Source: Trichuris trichiura (taxonomy: Eukaryota > Nematoda > Enoplea > Trichinellida > Trichuridae). Taken from it: DNA of 64,000 nt. The position numbers and the translations under genes are program-made. Positions 12,001 to 31,475 of this stretch are shown here, piece by piece. Position 1 is the stretch's first letter, and every line of letters starts with the position of its first letter. Under the pieces are notes generated by a model. It had not been told where the DNA came from. It worked only from the letters and a program-made list of their open reading frames with translations, and ran no database searches. The stretch covers positions 124,001 through 188,000 of the forward strand of contig JBAJFE010000047.1 in NCBI GenBank assembly GCA_037903355.1, in the 5' to 3' direction.

Positions 12001-15000
12001 GGATAACTGATCCGTAATAAAGACAGTTCAATATGAAAGTCTAAGCATAATGACTTTAAGTTCAGATTCGTGATAGCGGGAAGCGGTTTAAAATTGCCGT
12101 GGGTAGCACAGCGTCTGTTCGTTTACTAATAAAACTCGTTTTGCTACCTAACCGATAAATATCGCCGCTTTGCTGCATTATGCTTTTCAATTCCGTCGAA
12201 ATGACCGGAAAGAGATATTCGCTTCTGCATTGCAGCAATACAAGACGTCCGATCTCGCTTTCACCATATTTTCCATAAATTCGAAATTCCGCTCCTGTGG
12301 GTCCATTTTTATTTAGATTCCATTGCTCCGAAAATGCAATACTGTATTCGAACGATTTTTTATTTACACTACAGCAGGCAGAGCTGTCCATGCCTGTTGG
12401 GAATACGTTATTTGCTCAGTAAAAAAACACGCTTCATTTGAAACGGAGCAATGCGTTTTCCTTCTGCTCGGTTTATTGTGCTTCTTAAGACGTGTACTGC
12501 AAAATGTTTAGTTTCCAACACCTGATTGTTTTGTCTCAAAAGCGTTCGGACGTTGTCAGCTTGCGCGGGTTGTAGAACGATTCGAAATTTTTCGTTTTTT
12601 CATAGTACTTCTTGTTTGCGCTGTAGTACATTTTGCTGATTTATTCGGTGAAGTTTTCTCTTGAATAATGGGGCGAGCTGAGTGCGTCATTCGGCTTAAA
12701 TTTTGCTAATCAGAAAGATGATTCGCAGGTTTGGTTAAAATTTTGAATTCAAAAAAAGGAGAGAACCTGCTTGCCATTAATGCAAACAGGTACCAAGGCT
12801 TGTAAACAGGCGGAAAAATGCAAATAGACTGCGTACGCACGAAATTTTTTCTGCAATTATTTATTATTTTTCCGCTTTAAACCACGATTAATCAGTTGAG
12901 GGCGAAAGCTTCTTCGAACACTTTTCGCATTGGCGTGTCGACGGAAATCGAAGTGCTGAGTTTTACCCGTCAGCGTTATTGCTAAGTTCGAAAACAAAAG
13001 AACAGTGTTTAATTGGAAACCGAAACTCCAACTATTCCATTCCGGCTGACATCGTAAATTCATGCACACACGATTCTCGTAAAACGAGCTGTGATTTCAC
13101 TCACTTGGTCCGTCGTTTCGAGTTATGAATTATTAAATCGAAATGGTTCTGCGTCCGATCAGAATTGTAGGCGTACGCAGTTGTCGCTCATCTATTTTTC
13201 CTTTTGAATTCAACGGCTGTTATTTCTGTGATGAACGTTTTCGTTTGTCTTTTTAGTTTTCTCTACAAGGCATAGACTTAGCGGTTCATTTCAGAACCAT
13301 TTTGCAATGGCAAAGAAAGAAGAGCCTTCATGCGCTTATCAAAAGTGTTCATCTTTCTGTGACCTTTCTAATCGAATGCCCGTTGAAATTCGATATCACG
13401 GACAATCTCGGCGCGTCGCCGCCAGTTGCTGTAAACAAATTTTCACGCTTTGAAAATATTTCAACTTTTCAACAGTAATCCAACTGAGCTTTGTCGCCAT
13501 TGTCAACTTTTCTCCCGCTGTTGACTACTGGAAGGCGGCAAAGTTCTGTTTACGCTCCGTTTAGGGGCGACGTGTTTCCCTTGGCCTCCGGCATGGCCTG
13601 ATTAATGGTAAACTGAAAGTTTTACGATCGCATAACTGTTGGCAGACCGTTGCCGCTTAGGTAAAGCTCCCATCAATCATCGACAACGAGCCGTCCAAAT
13701 GCCATGTCATCAAACGGGAAGTCAAAAATTGTAGTGTAGTGGCAGAGTAGGCGTCAAACTGGCGTTCCGCATAGTCATTCGGCTATTTCTATTCATTGTC
13801 GAGCGGTTGGTTGTCCTTTTTGCTCACTTTGCCTTCGTAAGATCGATGCGCCAACCCTAAAGTTTGTTTTTTAATTTTTAATGCCTTGTCCAGCCATTGC
13901 ATGTGCCAATTGCAGTATCATTTTCTTTGTGTTTTTGATGCTCGTTAGTTTGCTTAGTGGAAACGTGTTTCGTAGGGCGGAGAGCAAACAAAAGCAGTCT
14001 ATTTTTTTCAGCTTACTTCGCCGGCAGTCCTTCCTCCTTTGTCCTTGTCAACTTTCCTATTTTGCCAAGCAGTTGTACGAGCAGAGATACCTCTTTGTTT
14101 TAAACTTTCCTTCATCCTTCCGGAATCTAAGTTCTCCCAGATGATGTCTGCTTTTCGGAATTACTTTTTATTTAAAAGAACCGAGTTGAACAGCTCTTCT
14201 GGCAGCAAAAGCCATTCCTCAAAACGGGGCATCATCTTGTTTGCTTGCATTCAAGCTTCAATGCATAGGTTTTCCCAACGGATGACATTTTTCTCAGCGA
14301 TGACGTCACGACGAGCCACTGAACCACTGCCAGTAAGTATACGAGCTAAATTTCCGTACTTGGGAAAACAAAAACACCAGTATGCAAAGGGCAAAGTGTT
14401 CCCGTCTCATCGACACGTTGTTGTTTATTTCAAATTCAAATTTGTCGTCGACAATCGTTGTCCAAGGCAGAGATAACGTCGTAACCGGCAGAGCGATTAC
14501 TTTTCTTCAAGCGTAGCATGTGCAGCTAATGGCTTGGCTCGTTTTGTTTTCCTATTCCAAAGTGACGAGCAATTACTTCCGTCTTTTGAAATTTGCATTT
14601 GTGCCAACACTGCGCATTGGATAGCTTTCAAGAACTCGCCCGCGATGCCGTCGCAATTTTACCTTTTAAGGCAAGTCGCTCTAGGGTGCGACGACTCTTT
14701 GAGCGTTGCGAATAATGGCTGTCAAAAGAGTACTTTGAAGGTTCAAGAGCCCATTCGCTCTTGGAAGCGAGTTTTGAATTTAAACTTTTTTCCCGCATTC
14801 CCATTGTGGCCGCCGTCTCCTCTTTGCATACGGGCAAGGCAAAATGGAGGCAAGAGATCAATATGGCGCGCACGGCTGTTATTTCGCTCCGAAAGCAATT
14901 TTGCAAAATTTCATTCAGTCTCCGCAGGATTTCTTTCGCGTTCAGTTATCGCTGATTGAATGACTAGCCGCAAGGGCGGTTTCGAATTAAAGGCGGACTT

Positions 15001-16526
15001 GGGCCGCGGCAAGCCGGCTGATGAACAATTAGCGTAAGGAATCCGCCGCTTTTTTATTCATTCCATTTTGCTTTGAATATGTTCACCGTCTTCGCGCGAT
15101 GCCGCGAGTGCAGAACTCCTTTTGAACGATGCTACCTTTCCATTAAGCCTTGGCTGTCTTGGTCATTGTTCTTTGATGGACAATGATTTTTGCGTACTCA
15201 CGCCGTACGTAAAGTTCATTCAGCAATACGACTACTACCTGGACGCGAGAGATGGAGAGCTAAGCAGCGAACTGCTCTTCTTCTTCGTCAACTAGTTTGA
15301 AAAGTTTCGCCTGTCTGCTCTGTACATCCATCGATTGATTTAGTAGTGACCATTTATCTTCTTCGCTGTTTTTCGTTCAGAAGTTGGCTAATACGTATCG
15401 TTGATTGAACTTTCGGCTCTTCCGAGTTGTAGTGATTGTCGTTATTGGTTGACTTTGGCCGGCAGCAGCAAGCGCGCTTTGATTGACACTTGCATAGGCA
15501 TTGACGAATCTGGCCTATTTTTAAGCATCTTCTTGCCGGTATGCAAACAATCTTTTGGCTGCCTATTCTCAGGTTTAGGCTATGGGCGGTGTTTTGCCGC
15601 AGGGGCGCTTTACAGATTTGTGGCAACATTGAAAATCCGAGTCCAAAAAGCCAACGGTACCTTCGTTGACCGTTTATTGTTCCTTCAAGGCGACCAACCG
15701 CTCTTGAGTGGGTTCCTTCGCTAAGCGTTTCAAATGAAACGCTCGCTGTATAGTAGTCCGCCAACGGAAGCGCGCCGTGTTTTTTTCTGATAAAACTTTC
15801 CGTCTTATCGGCGGTCCATTTTAGAATTTCAGCTGACGTGTGCGCGATTTGATTAGTTGCTTTCGCAAGCGATTGTGACCTTTGAGCTCCGCTTAGTCGC
15901 GCCCATTTTGGCAAAGTTGGCTTCAAGCCGTCGACGGCTGTCAGTTGCTGTCACGCTTTGCCTTGCTACCAGTCGTACTTGATTAGGGATTCAACGCATT
16001 ATCGTTGGCAAAGCGCGTGCGTTACAAAGCAGTCATTGTTGACCAGTTTGGTTGCTTCTTCTCTAAGCGCTTTCGGCGGGCGGAGAGAATATAAGTCGTC
16101 ATTGCCGCCAGCGGCGCTACGTTCCCTCGGAACCGTTGTGCAATCGCGGCCCAACGCGCTATGTCAATATGATTACCATAAGAAGGAACTTGAAAATCCT
16201 TCAACCGATACCTGTAGTTGGTCCATCCTTCTTCGTACTTAAAGGTTGGCTTCCCGTTGTTCGCAAGCGGTGTGCTGCCGATAAGCATTGGCCCTTATTT
16301 ACCATCGTGCCGTTGTTGAGCGCCACCTATTAAGTACCGATATTATTGGGTGTTGCCGTGTCAAAAGTACCTTAGCGCGCCGCAGCATCATGGGTGTATT
16401 ATTGGCAGCGGCGGCGCCAGTTGTCACAGGACGCGGCATCGCGCTTGTCCAACAACTTCCTCGGCTTTTCGTGAGTGCGCGCGCTCAGGCGCGTGTGACT
16501 GATCGCGTGCCACCACCATTGCGAAG
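6035..16526. other. Long region without a supported gene
   Basis: This region lies between the candidate 5' end of the NLK-like gene (-) and the promoter of the trehalose-6-phosphate synthase gene (+), which are arranged head to head. Several open frames of 60-190 codons are present, the longest on the minus strand at 15354-15926. None shows a recognisable domain, a convincing signal peptide or a chain of splice-compatible exons. It carries a CT-rich run at 6130-6157 and many copies of the octamer ATTTGCAT. It may hold 5' untranslated exons or distal regulatory sequence. Confidence 0.4.
6130..6157. repeat. CT-rich microsatellite
   Basis: A short run of CT dinucleotides with few interruptions lies just upstream (on the minus strand) of the candidate first exon of the NLK-like gene. 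Read on the minus strand it is a GA run, a common feature of invertebrate promoters and 5' leaders. No function is shown by the sequence alone. Confidence 0.6.
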
Positions 16527-16534
16527 TATAAAAG
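16527..16534 (+). promoter_or_regulatory. TATA box of the trehalose-6-phosphate synthase gene
   Basis: TATAAAAG lies 167 bases before the first ATG of the TPS gene, so transcription would start near 16555-16565 and leave a 5' leader of about 130 bases. There is no other ATG in frame between it and the chosen start. Confidence 0.6.
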
Positions 16535-16693
16535 TGGCTAGTTTTGTTTTCCATCGGCGCTACAAACACTTTTAAGGAGAAGGGTTTGCGCCGCCGCGGC
16601 GTCGGGGCGCGGCGGACAAAAATCGATTTTCGCGCTTTGCTTACTTACACGACTTCTTGCGCTTTCAGCTTCAGCGAACTTTGCGTTGTCATC

Positions 16694-25884
<9,191 letters not shown>

Positions 25885-26049
25885 GGCGACGTCGCTGCCG
25901 CGTAGGCGGTGTCATTAACTTTTCTCTTTGAGCCGTGCAAAATCGTAAGTGCTCTTCGCTGTACCGTTCGTTGGAGATTCTAATCCCTCATCGGTGAACA
26001 TTGAACTCCAGTTTGTCGATTCTTTAATTTATATTTTTCACATTTTAAC

Positions 26050-26055
26050 AATAAA
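26050..26055 (+). terminator. Poly(A) signal AATAAA of the TPS gene
   Basis: AATAAA lies 166 bases after the TPS stop codon in AT-rich sequence. It is the first canonical signal downstream of the gene on the plus strand. Confidence 0.6.
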
Positions 26056-27643
26056 CTTTGGCAGACGCCCTTAATATGTAAATTCGTTCTTTTGGAGTGA
26101 CTGCGTGAAACAAGACAAACGTTTGTACTCGACTGTAGAAGTAACTGAGCCTGCGTTAATTTAAAAGTAAGGTATTAGTACCTGAGCATCAGCATAACTG
26201 ACAGTGCTTTGAGTTTCGTATTGTTTGCATTAATATTAAGAGTACTCACCGTAATCTGCAACGAATTTTGGGATGTCCCTCGCGCACACGGTAGTTCATT
26301 CTCTATGCGTAATTTCAGTGTACGCTAATCTAATGGCTTTATCGTGTAATAGATTCCAACGTTCCTTCTTTGAGCGTACTGTCATTCATCGCTAACAGCC
26401 GAGCCTGACTATACTTTAGTTCTTTCAATTTTTTCCTAATGACGGAATGGTTGCTGCGCCACCTTCGAGAGTGGAGAGAGGCTTCAAGACGTGCTGATTG
26501 TTACCTGAAAATCATTAAACCGAAGAACGTTGCTCTTATTTAAAAATCAGCAAAAGGAAAAAATCCAGCCAACAGTGTTCACCGTGAAACATCTAATGAC
26601 TCCGAAGAGTTACTGTTTACCGAAAAAAATACATTTTATTTTGCAGGACACTTCACTAATCATGAGTATCCAACAGCCTACTGTAAAGCTGCGTCATGCT
26701 GGCAACGATGCTCTATCTGCAAGGTATAACAAGTCGATTGGGAGGCGTAATCGATGTATTTTAGTCGCGCTTTTTCTCGCCGAAAATGCCCCTCTCTTGA
26801 AGTGTAGAAAGACTAGTGTAGTTTTCTCTACTTTTCAAAAAAATAAATATCTTCCCGCCGCGCAAAATAGTGAAAGCGGAAGAACCTGTTCTAACAATCC
26901 CGAGCTCATTTTTAAAAGATGCTCGGTTAGTACAGTATGCGAAAGTAAAATCAAGTTTCATTAATCTAAGTAAGCGCATACAGTCGAAACAAAAATCACT
27001 GCTAAAATTTAACTGTCGTCGTGGCTTTTACGGTCACTGAGGTCAAAGAGTTTCAATTTTCAACTTAAGTTTAGGCTGCCTCCGGCTACTTGGCCTAACA
27101 GAACGTGATTTTAGTTTTATCTACAGTATTCCCGACAGCCCTAAAACTGATATTCTGCAGTCATGAAAGAGAAGGTAAAGGAAGAAAACATTATCATTTG
27201 CCAAGCGCATCAAAGCGAATAGCCTTGTCGAAACGCGTGCAGGTACAGTAAGAGAACTGAAAGCAGGTTAGATAGTTTGAAATTTTAAATTTCTATTAAC
27301 ATCCTAATAAATACGGTATTTGTTATTGTTGACAACGGAACAACTAGGACTCTGAAAGTTCCGAGCACTTGTTTATTGATAAGTACAAGTAAACCTTTTG
27401 TACGGTTTGCGTAATAAATGCGTGCATTTAAAGCACGTAAAAGAATGTTATCGCTGAGACGTTTGTTCGATTAAGCTGGGCATCGAAAACAGCTACTTGC
27501 AAAAATACGCAGACACAGTATTTTCAAAATTGCCTTTTCAGGCAGCTTAATGGGGTAGTTAGTGCTTAGTTATACCTTTTCCCTGCGCATCAATAATTTT
27601 TAACTACAGTGTATATGGTGCAAGTGGGCGTTTTGTTGACGCG
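26056..27643. other. Intergenic region, no supported gene
   Basis: This lies between the TPS poly(A) signal and the UFM1 start codon. The largest open frame (26530-26964, +) has no recognisable domain, signal peptide or splice support. It should contain the UFM1 promoter, but no clear TATA box was seen. Confidence 0.4.
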
Positions 27644-28409
27644 ATGGCTTCGAAGGTTACATTCAAGATAACGTTAACGAGCGATTCACACTTACCGTTT
27701 AAATTGTAAGAATTTTTACCTTCTTTAATTGCAACATCTGGCAAGGCTTTATTGGTGCTGTGGGTTTCACTACGTCGTTGTGCCATGATGTTTTGTACGT
27801 TAGCTTCTGCGTCAAATCTCTTTAAATACTGGCTGAATTAGAGCATTCCGTAAATGGTTTCATGTCTGCAAGCTGCCTGTTGCTGGAATTCGTGCTCAAT
27901 CTGAGGACGCTTCAGCACGGCTATAGCAAGTAATCGTTTCTAAATCAGTCGCAGCGCATTTTTTGCTGCTACGAAAGGAAAAGTTTCGAACATTTCATTT
28001 ACTATCCAATTTTAGTCGTCGCCTCGTTTCGCCTTATCGTATTACATGCTTTTTAGGTTAAGTGTACCCGAAGAGACACCATTTACCGCAGTGCTAAAGT
28101 TTGCTGCAGAGGAAGTAAGTTTCGTCGACTGTTTTTGCTATTTCTTTTCATTCTTCAACTATCCATAGTTCAAAGTGCCTCCTGAAACTAGTGCAATAAT
28201 TACGGACGACGGTATTGGAATAACGCCAACTCAAACCGCCGGTAACTTCCTTGCTTTATTTAGTTTAGGCGGAATATTGTTATGTCGAATTTTCAGGTGC
28301 CGTATTCATGAAACATGGATCCGAACTTAGACTCATTCCGCGCGATCGCGTTGGCCACAAGCCTTTCGGTACACCCCTGAGGAAGCTAAATGCTCCTTCC
28401 CGTCCTTGA
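27644..28409 (+). CDS. ufm-1: Ubiquitin-fold modifier 1 (UFM1), complete, four exons
   Basis: UFM1 is a small ubiquitin-like protein joined to ribosomal and ER-associated targets by the UBA5-UFC1-UFL1 cascade. Exons are 27644-27705, 28057-28114, 28169-28241 and 28297-28409, all GT-AG with matching phases, giving 101 residues. Exon 1 gives [20 protein letters not shown], exon 2 gives [18 protein letters not shown], exon 3 gives [18 protein letters not shown], and exon 4 gives [15 protein letters not shown]. This matches animal UFM1 throughout. The conserved RDRVG ends at the glycine that becomes the mature C-terminus after UfSP protease cleavage. Here about 17 further residues follow ([10 protein letters not shown] onward), longer than the two-residue tail of the human protein. 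Each exon is short, so the gene is easily missed by ORF scans. Confidence 0.95.
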
Positions 28410-29091
28410 TGTTACAGCATGTTTTTTATGCATTGATTAAATAAGCCATATTTCGAGCATTTATCGTTGTTAAGCCAGATCGATGGAGGCTATGGAAAAG
28501 GCCCAGTTCAACCGCTGAATCTTACTACGTTGTTTCCATGCAGTTCTCAGTTTCATGCTTTGAACTGTGCAAGTAGAATTTATAAAAAAGTATGGCAAAT
28601 ATGCGTAGTATTTGAATGTAGTTGGGCTTCGCATGCAGCATAAAAATTGAACTGAATTAGCGCATGACTAAGATTAAAGCTTGCCAAAGCTCAGCAGTAA
28701 CATATTGACTGTAACAGTGCTTTTTCTTTAAGCGGTTTTCTTTCGTCAGAATTACTGTATAATGAATTGGCGTCAGGGTGTTAGAACCAACGTTGCAGCT
28801 TTTATTATGAGCGTTTAAACAGTTATACATTACTTAAAAGTAACTGATATTAGGTGGGACCTTTTCCACGTCCTTTATGAGCACGTCTAAATACTTACTC
28901 AGTAGCTTTCCCTTGTTAGTTTCTTCCTAGAATTGGTGACTGCTTTTTTACCGAAGAAAATTGTAACGACGAACGCATATGCGCTAAATATACGCAGTCT
29001 TCAATATTCAAATGTGCGTATCACAGTAGAGGTCATACCTGCAAATCAACTTGCGTTCCATCATCTGAATTTTTCCCTATCCAAAAGACTG
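28410..29091. other. Spacer between UFM1 and the tandem array
   Basis: AT-rich sequence with no supported gene. It ends at 29092, where homology to the repeated 9 kb units begins. It does not contain the 177-base direct repeat that precedes every later unit, so the array starts sharply. Confidence 0.5.
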
Positions 29092-29502
29092 CTTGATAAG
29101 TATAGTTCGAATAACGGGGTTTCACTGTAATCAGATTATCATAAAAAAATACGGTAGAAACTCCTAGAACAATTGTTACCTGAAGATCGCTACTTCGTTG
29201 CATCGCATTCTCGGTTTATTACATTAACTACTACTGTGTTCGGATTAATTGTTTCTTCACTAGCTCGAACTGATGATAGATGTTCTGAAAAAAGTTTAAC
29301 CTTCTGTTGTACTCATACGACTTAAATGCAACTGAGCTGATGCGCGTATGAACTGCTCTTCAACAAGTACAACTTGGAATGCTCACAGACTCTGCAAAAT
29401 TGATAAGCAAAGAGATTCTATTATCAAAATTATTTTCGATGGATCTTGACTCCTGGGCCCTCTACTGTCATGCTGTAAGTTAGCCATCTTGTCCTGCCCT
29501 TA

Positions 29503-29522
29503 CCTAAGCCTAAGCCTAAACA
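29503..29522. repeat. Telomere-like (CCTAAG)n tract upstream of Kunitz gene 1
   Basis: CCTAAGCCTAAGCCTAAA is three tandem copies of the complement of the nematode telomere unit TTAGGC. Related tracts recur at about 38261-38278, 47293-47310 and 56323-56340, always about 600 bases before a Kunitz gene. A looser copy lies about 300 bases after each gene (for example 30774-30800 and 39805-39840). Confidence 0.75.
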
Positions 29523-30050
29523 CAAGGTTTATTTCTTAGCCTAGATTTGAGTAAGGAATAAAAAGGATGATTGCCAAGATGTCCAGTAAAGCCCCAACAA
29601 GCTCCAGGGCTGCTTGCAAGAAAGGAACATGCATTTCTCAGGAAGAGAGGCGGCTAAGTGACGAAATCCGTTTTGATAATCGAAACAAACACAAAAATTT
29701 TTGAATTTGTTTAACAGAACTGAACAAACATGCCGCAACGCTGAAGTGTTACTGTACACAAAAAATGATTTCTATCAGTTAAACCAACCAGGCTGTGTTC
29801 AAACTGCCAAGCATGTAAGCTTGAGAATTAAACTTGCGCGAACTGCGTAGGACAGAAACCAGCAGCGACACGAAATATAAAAATCATTATTGCCATTTTG
29901 TTATCGAAAAGCATTGTGAGCAAAATGATGGTGACTTTGAGAAAGTCAGTTACAAAAGGCAACGCGCAGTGAAAATTATTTTATAACCGTAACGCTCAAA
30001 GCAAATAGAACGGAGCCTATTTTTCGAAACATAAGCGGCAAAGAATAAGC

Positions 30051-30058
30051 TATAAAAA
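30051..30058 (+). promoter_or_regulatory. TATA box of Kunitz gene 1
   Basis: TATAAAAA lies 63 bases before the ATG. The same sequence and spacing is kept before the other three copies (38810-38817, 47843-47850, 56872-56879), so the core promoter is conserved across the array. Confidence 0.65.
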
Positions 30059-30113
30059 AAGATGATCAGTTCTCGCTTCTATTCACTGCCATTGCAGAGA
30101 TCAGCTGCTCGAC

Positions 30114-30467
30114 ATGAAAACCATTTCATTGCTTTCCTTCGTTCTTCTAGCAGCCAATATCGCCCATGGACAAAAACCCAGCGGCCAAAAAAGTAACCCA
30201 ACTGATGATTGCGACTTCCCGAAGGAAGGTGGTTCATGCAGGGACATTTTTGGGAAATGGTATTATGACCCACAGAAAAAAGAGTGCGTTATGTTAATTT
30301 TCGCGGGCTGCGACGGAACTGGATTCAATAATCAGAATCAGTGCAAGGATCGGTGTGCTACCAAAAACGAAACGAACGCCAGTCCGCCGGTTGTGCACCC
30401 AACGGTACAACAGCAGAACGGGCAACGGCCAGTCATCACCGCTATAAGGTTGACTGTTCGCAGATGA
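30114..30467 (+). CDS. Secreted Kunitz-type serine protease inhibitor, array copy 1
   Basis: A single-exon gene of 117 codons. Residues 1-19 (MKTISLLSFVLLAANIAHG) form a signal peptide, so the product is secreted. One Kunitz domain follows with cysteines at 33, 42, 58, 66, 77 and 81. The spacing (8, 15, 7, 10, 3) is that of the BPTI fold except for a two-residue shortening before the fifth cysteine. The residue after the second cysteine, the P1 site, is Arg, which predicts inhibition of trypsin-like proteases. The glycine before the fourth cysteine (FAGC) is kept here. The tail from residue 82 is Pro/Gln/Thr-rich and disordered-looking. In parasites such inhibitors often target host proteases, but the target here is not known. 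The start follows a TATA box by about 60 bases. Confidence 0.92.
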   Translation: MKTISLLSFVLLAANIAHGQKPSGQKSNPTDDCDFPKEGGSCRDIFGKWYYDPQKKECVMLIFAGCDGTGFNNQNQCKDRCATKNETNASPPVVHPTVQQQNGQRPVITAIRLTVRR

Positions 30468-31297
30468 ATATAAAGAGCTTATTTTACGATATATATGCTA
30501 AAGCGCGCGTAGCGTTTACGTACATCGACTGAGATGGAAACGCGAGTGTTTTACTCATTGAAGCTGCGCGCTCTGCAAAATGTGCTTCTGTGTGTCAAAG
30601 TAAACTTCTGTTCGGCAAACAGATTTCCATCTGTCTATTTTATACCATTCTCTATGTCAGTTCGGATCTCTTATCACTACATCACGTTCGGTACGAATGT
30701 AATTCGTGGGCCTTATTTCTTAGCCACGCCAGTTTCATACAGCAACTTTACCGGCCTTCCTGTTATGACATTATCTAAGCCTAGGCTAAGCTAAACATAA
30801 GGCATAGGCTTGAGTAAAAGCAGAAGAAAGCAGCTAAGCATGCTTGTCAGAAAGGATTCTGCATGCATACACAACTGGACAACTAAGTTGCTTGTTGATT
30901 CCTTCCCTTCTTGTTGTACACTTATCTGCCCCTTTCATTGCAAGCTCATCTGCTACCAAGAAGGTAGAAAAGAAGTTGTGAATGCTCAGAGCTGCCGTAG
31001 CGGGTAGTCACCGTCTCCCCGGAATGGTGCTTCTTGAAAAGTATATTAATACTATTTCGGAATGGATGTTACATTGTCACCGTTGCGCTTTGGTTCTATG
31101 CTTCGTTTCTCGCTCATTGAATGCCTTAGAAAGAATGAAGTGTCTCATTCGAAAATATTTATTTGCCTTTCTTTTTTTACCCCATTGAAAGTGAAGCACC
31201 TTCTAACAGTAATGAGAAAAATCGTACTGGCGTGACGGAAATTCGAGCTGTGCAATTTTTATTTATTTCCGCCAAGCTTTCAGGAAGCTTGATGGAA

Positions 31298-31475
31298 ATG
31301 TAGGTTCGAAATGACTCATCATCTGAACTGTCAGCCTACTTGAACGTCTTTTTAATTACTGTATTATTCCTTGTTTACGTGACTTCATAAAACATGTAAG
31401 TTTCTTCTCTAGCGGTTGCGCCCCGAGCGCGTGCTAAATTACCCACCTTTGCTATTATTTTTTTCCATAACAGCA
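31298..31475. repeat. Direct repeat DR-a, unit 1
   Basis: A stretch of about 177 bases (from ATGTAGGTTCGAAATGACTC to CCATAACAGCAAG) has a clear second copy at 37674-37850 in the same orientation. Equivalent pairs are at 40330-40508 and 46706-46884 in unit 2, and at 49361-49540 and 55736-55912 in unit 3. The copies bracket the six-cysteine module, and their ends coincide with module boundaries, so they are likely the sites of the recombination that built the array. Confidence 0.75.

Noticed and set aside
12062..12391. 109-codon minus-strand open frame
   Set aside because: Protein-like composition, but no family recognised and no promoter or splice support.
15354..15926. 190-codon minus-strand open frame
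   Set aside because: The longest frame of the gene-poor left region, but it has no domain, signal peptide or splice-linked neighbour that I recognise and an odd Arg/Cys/Ser-rich composition. Probably chance.
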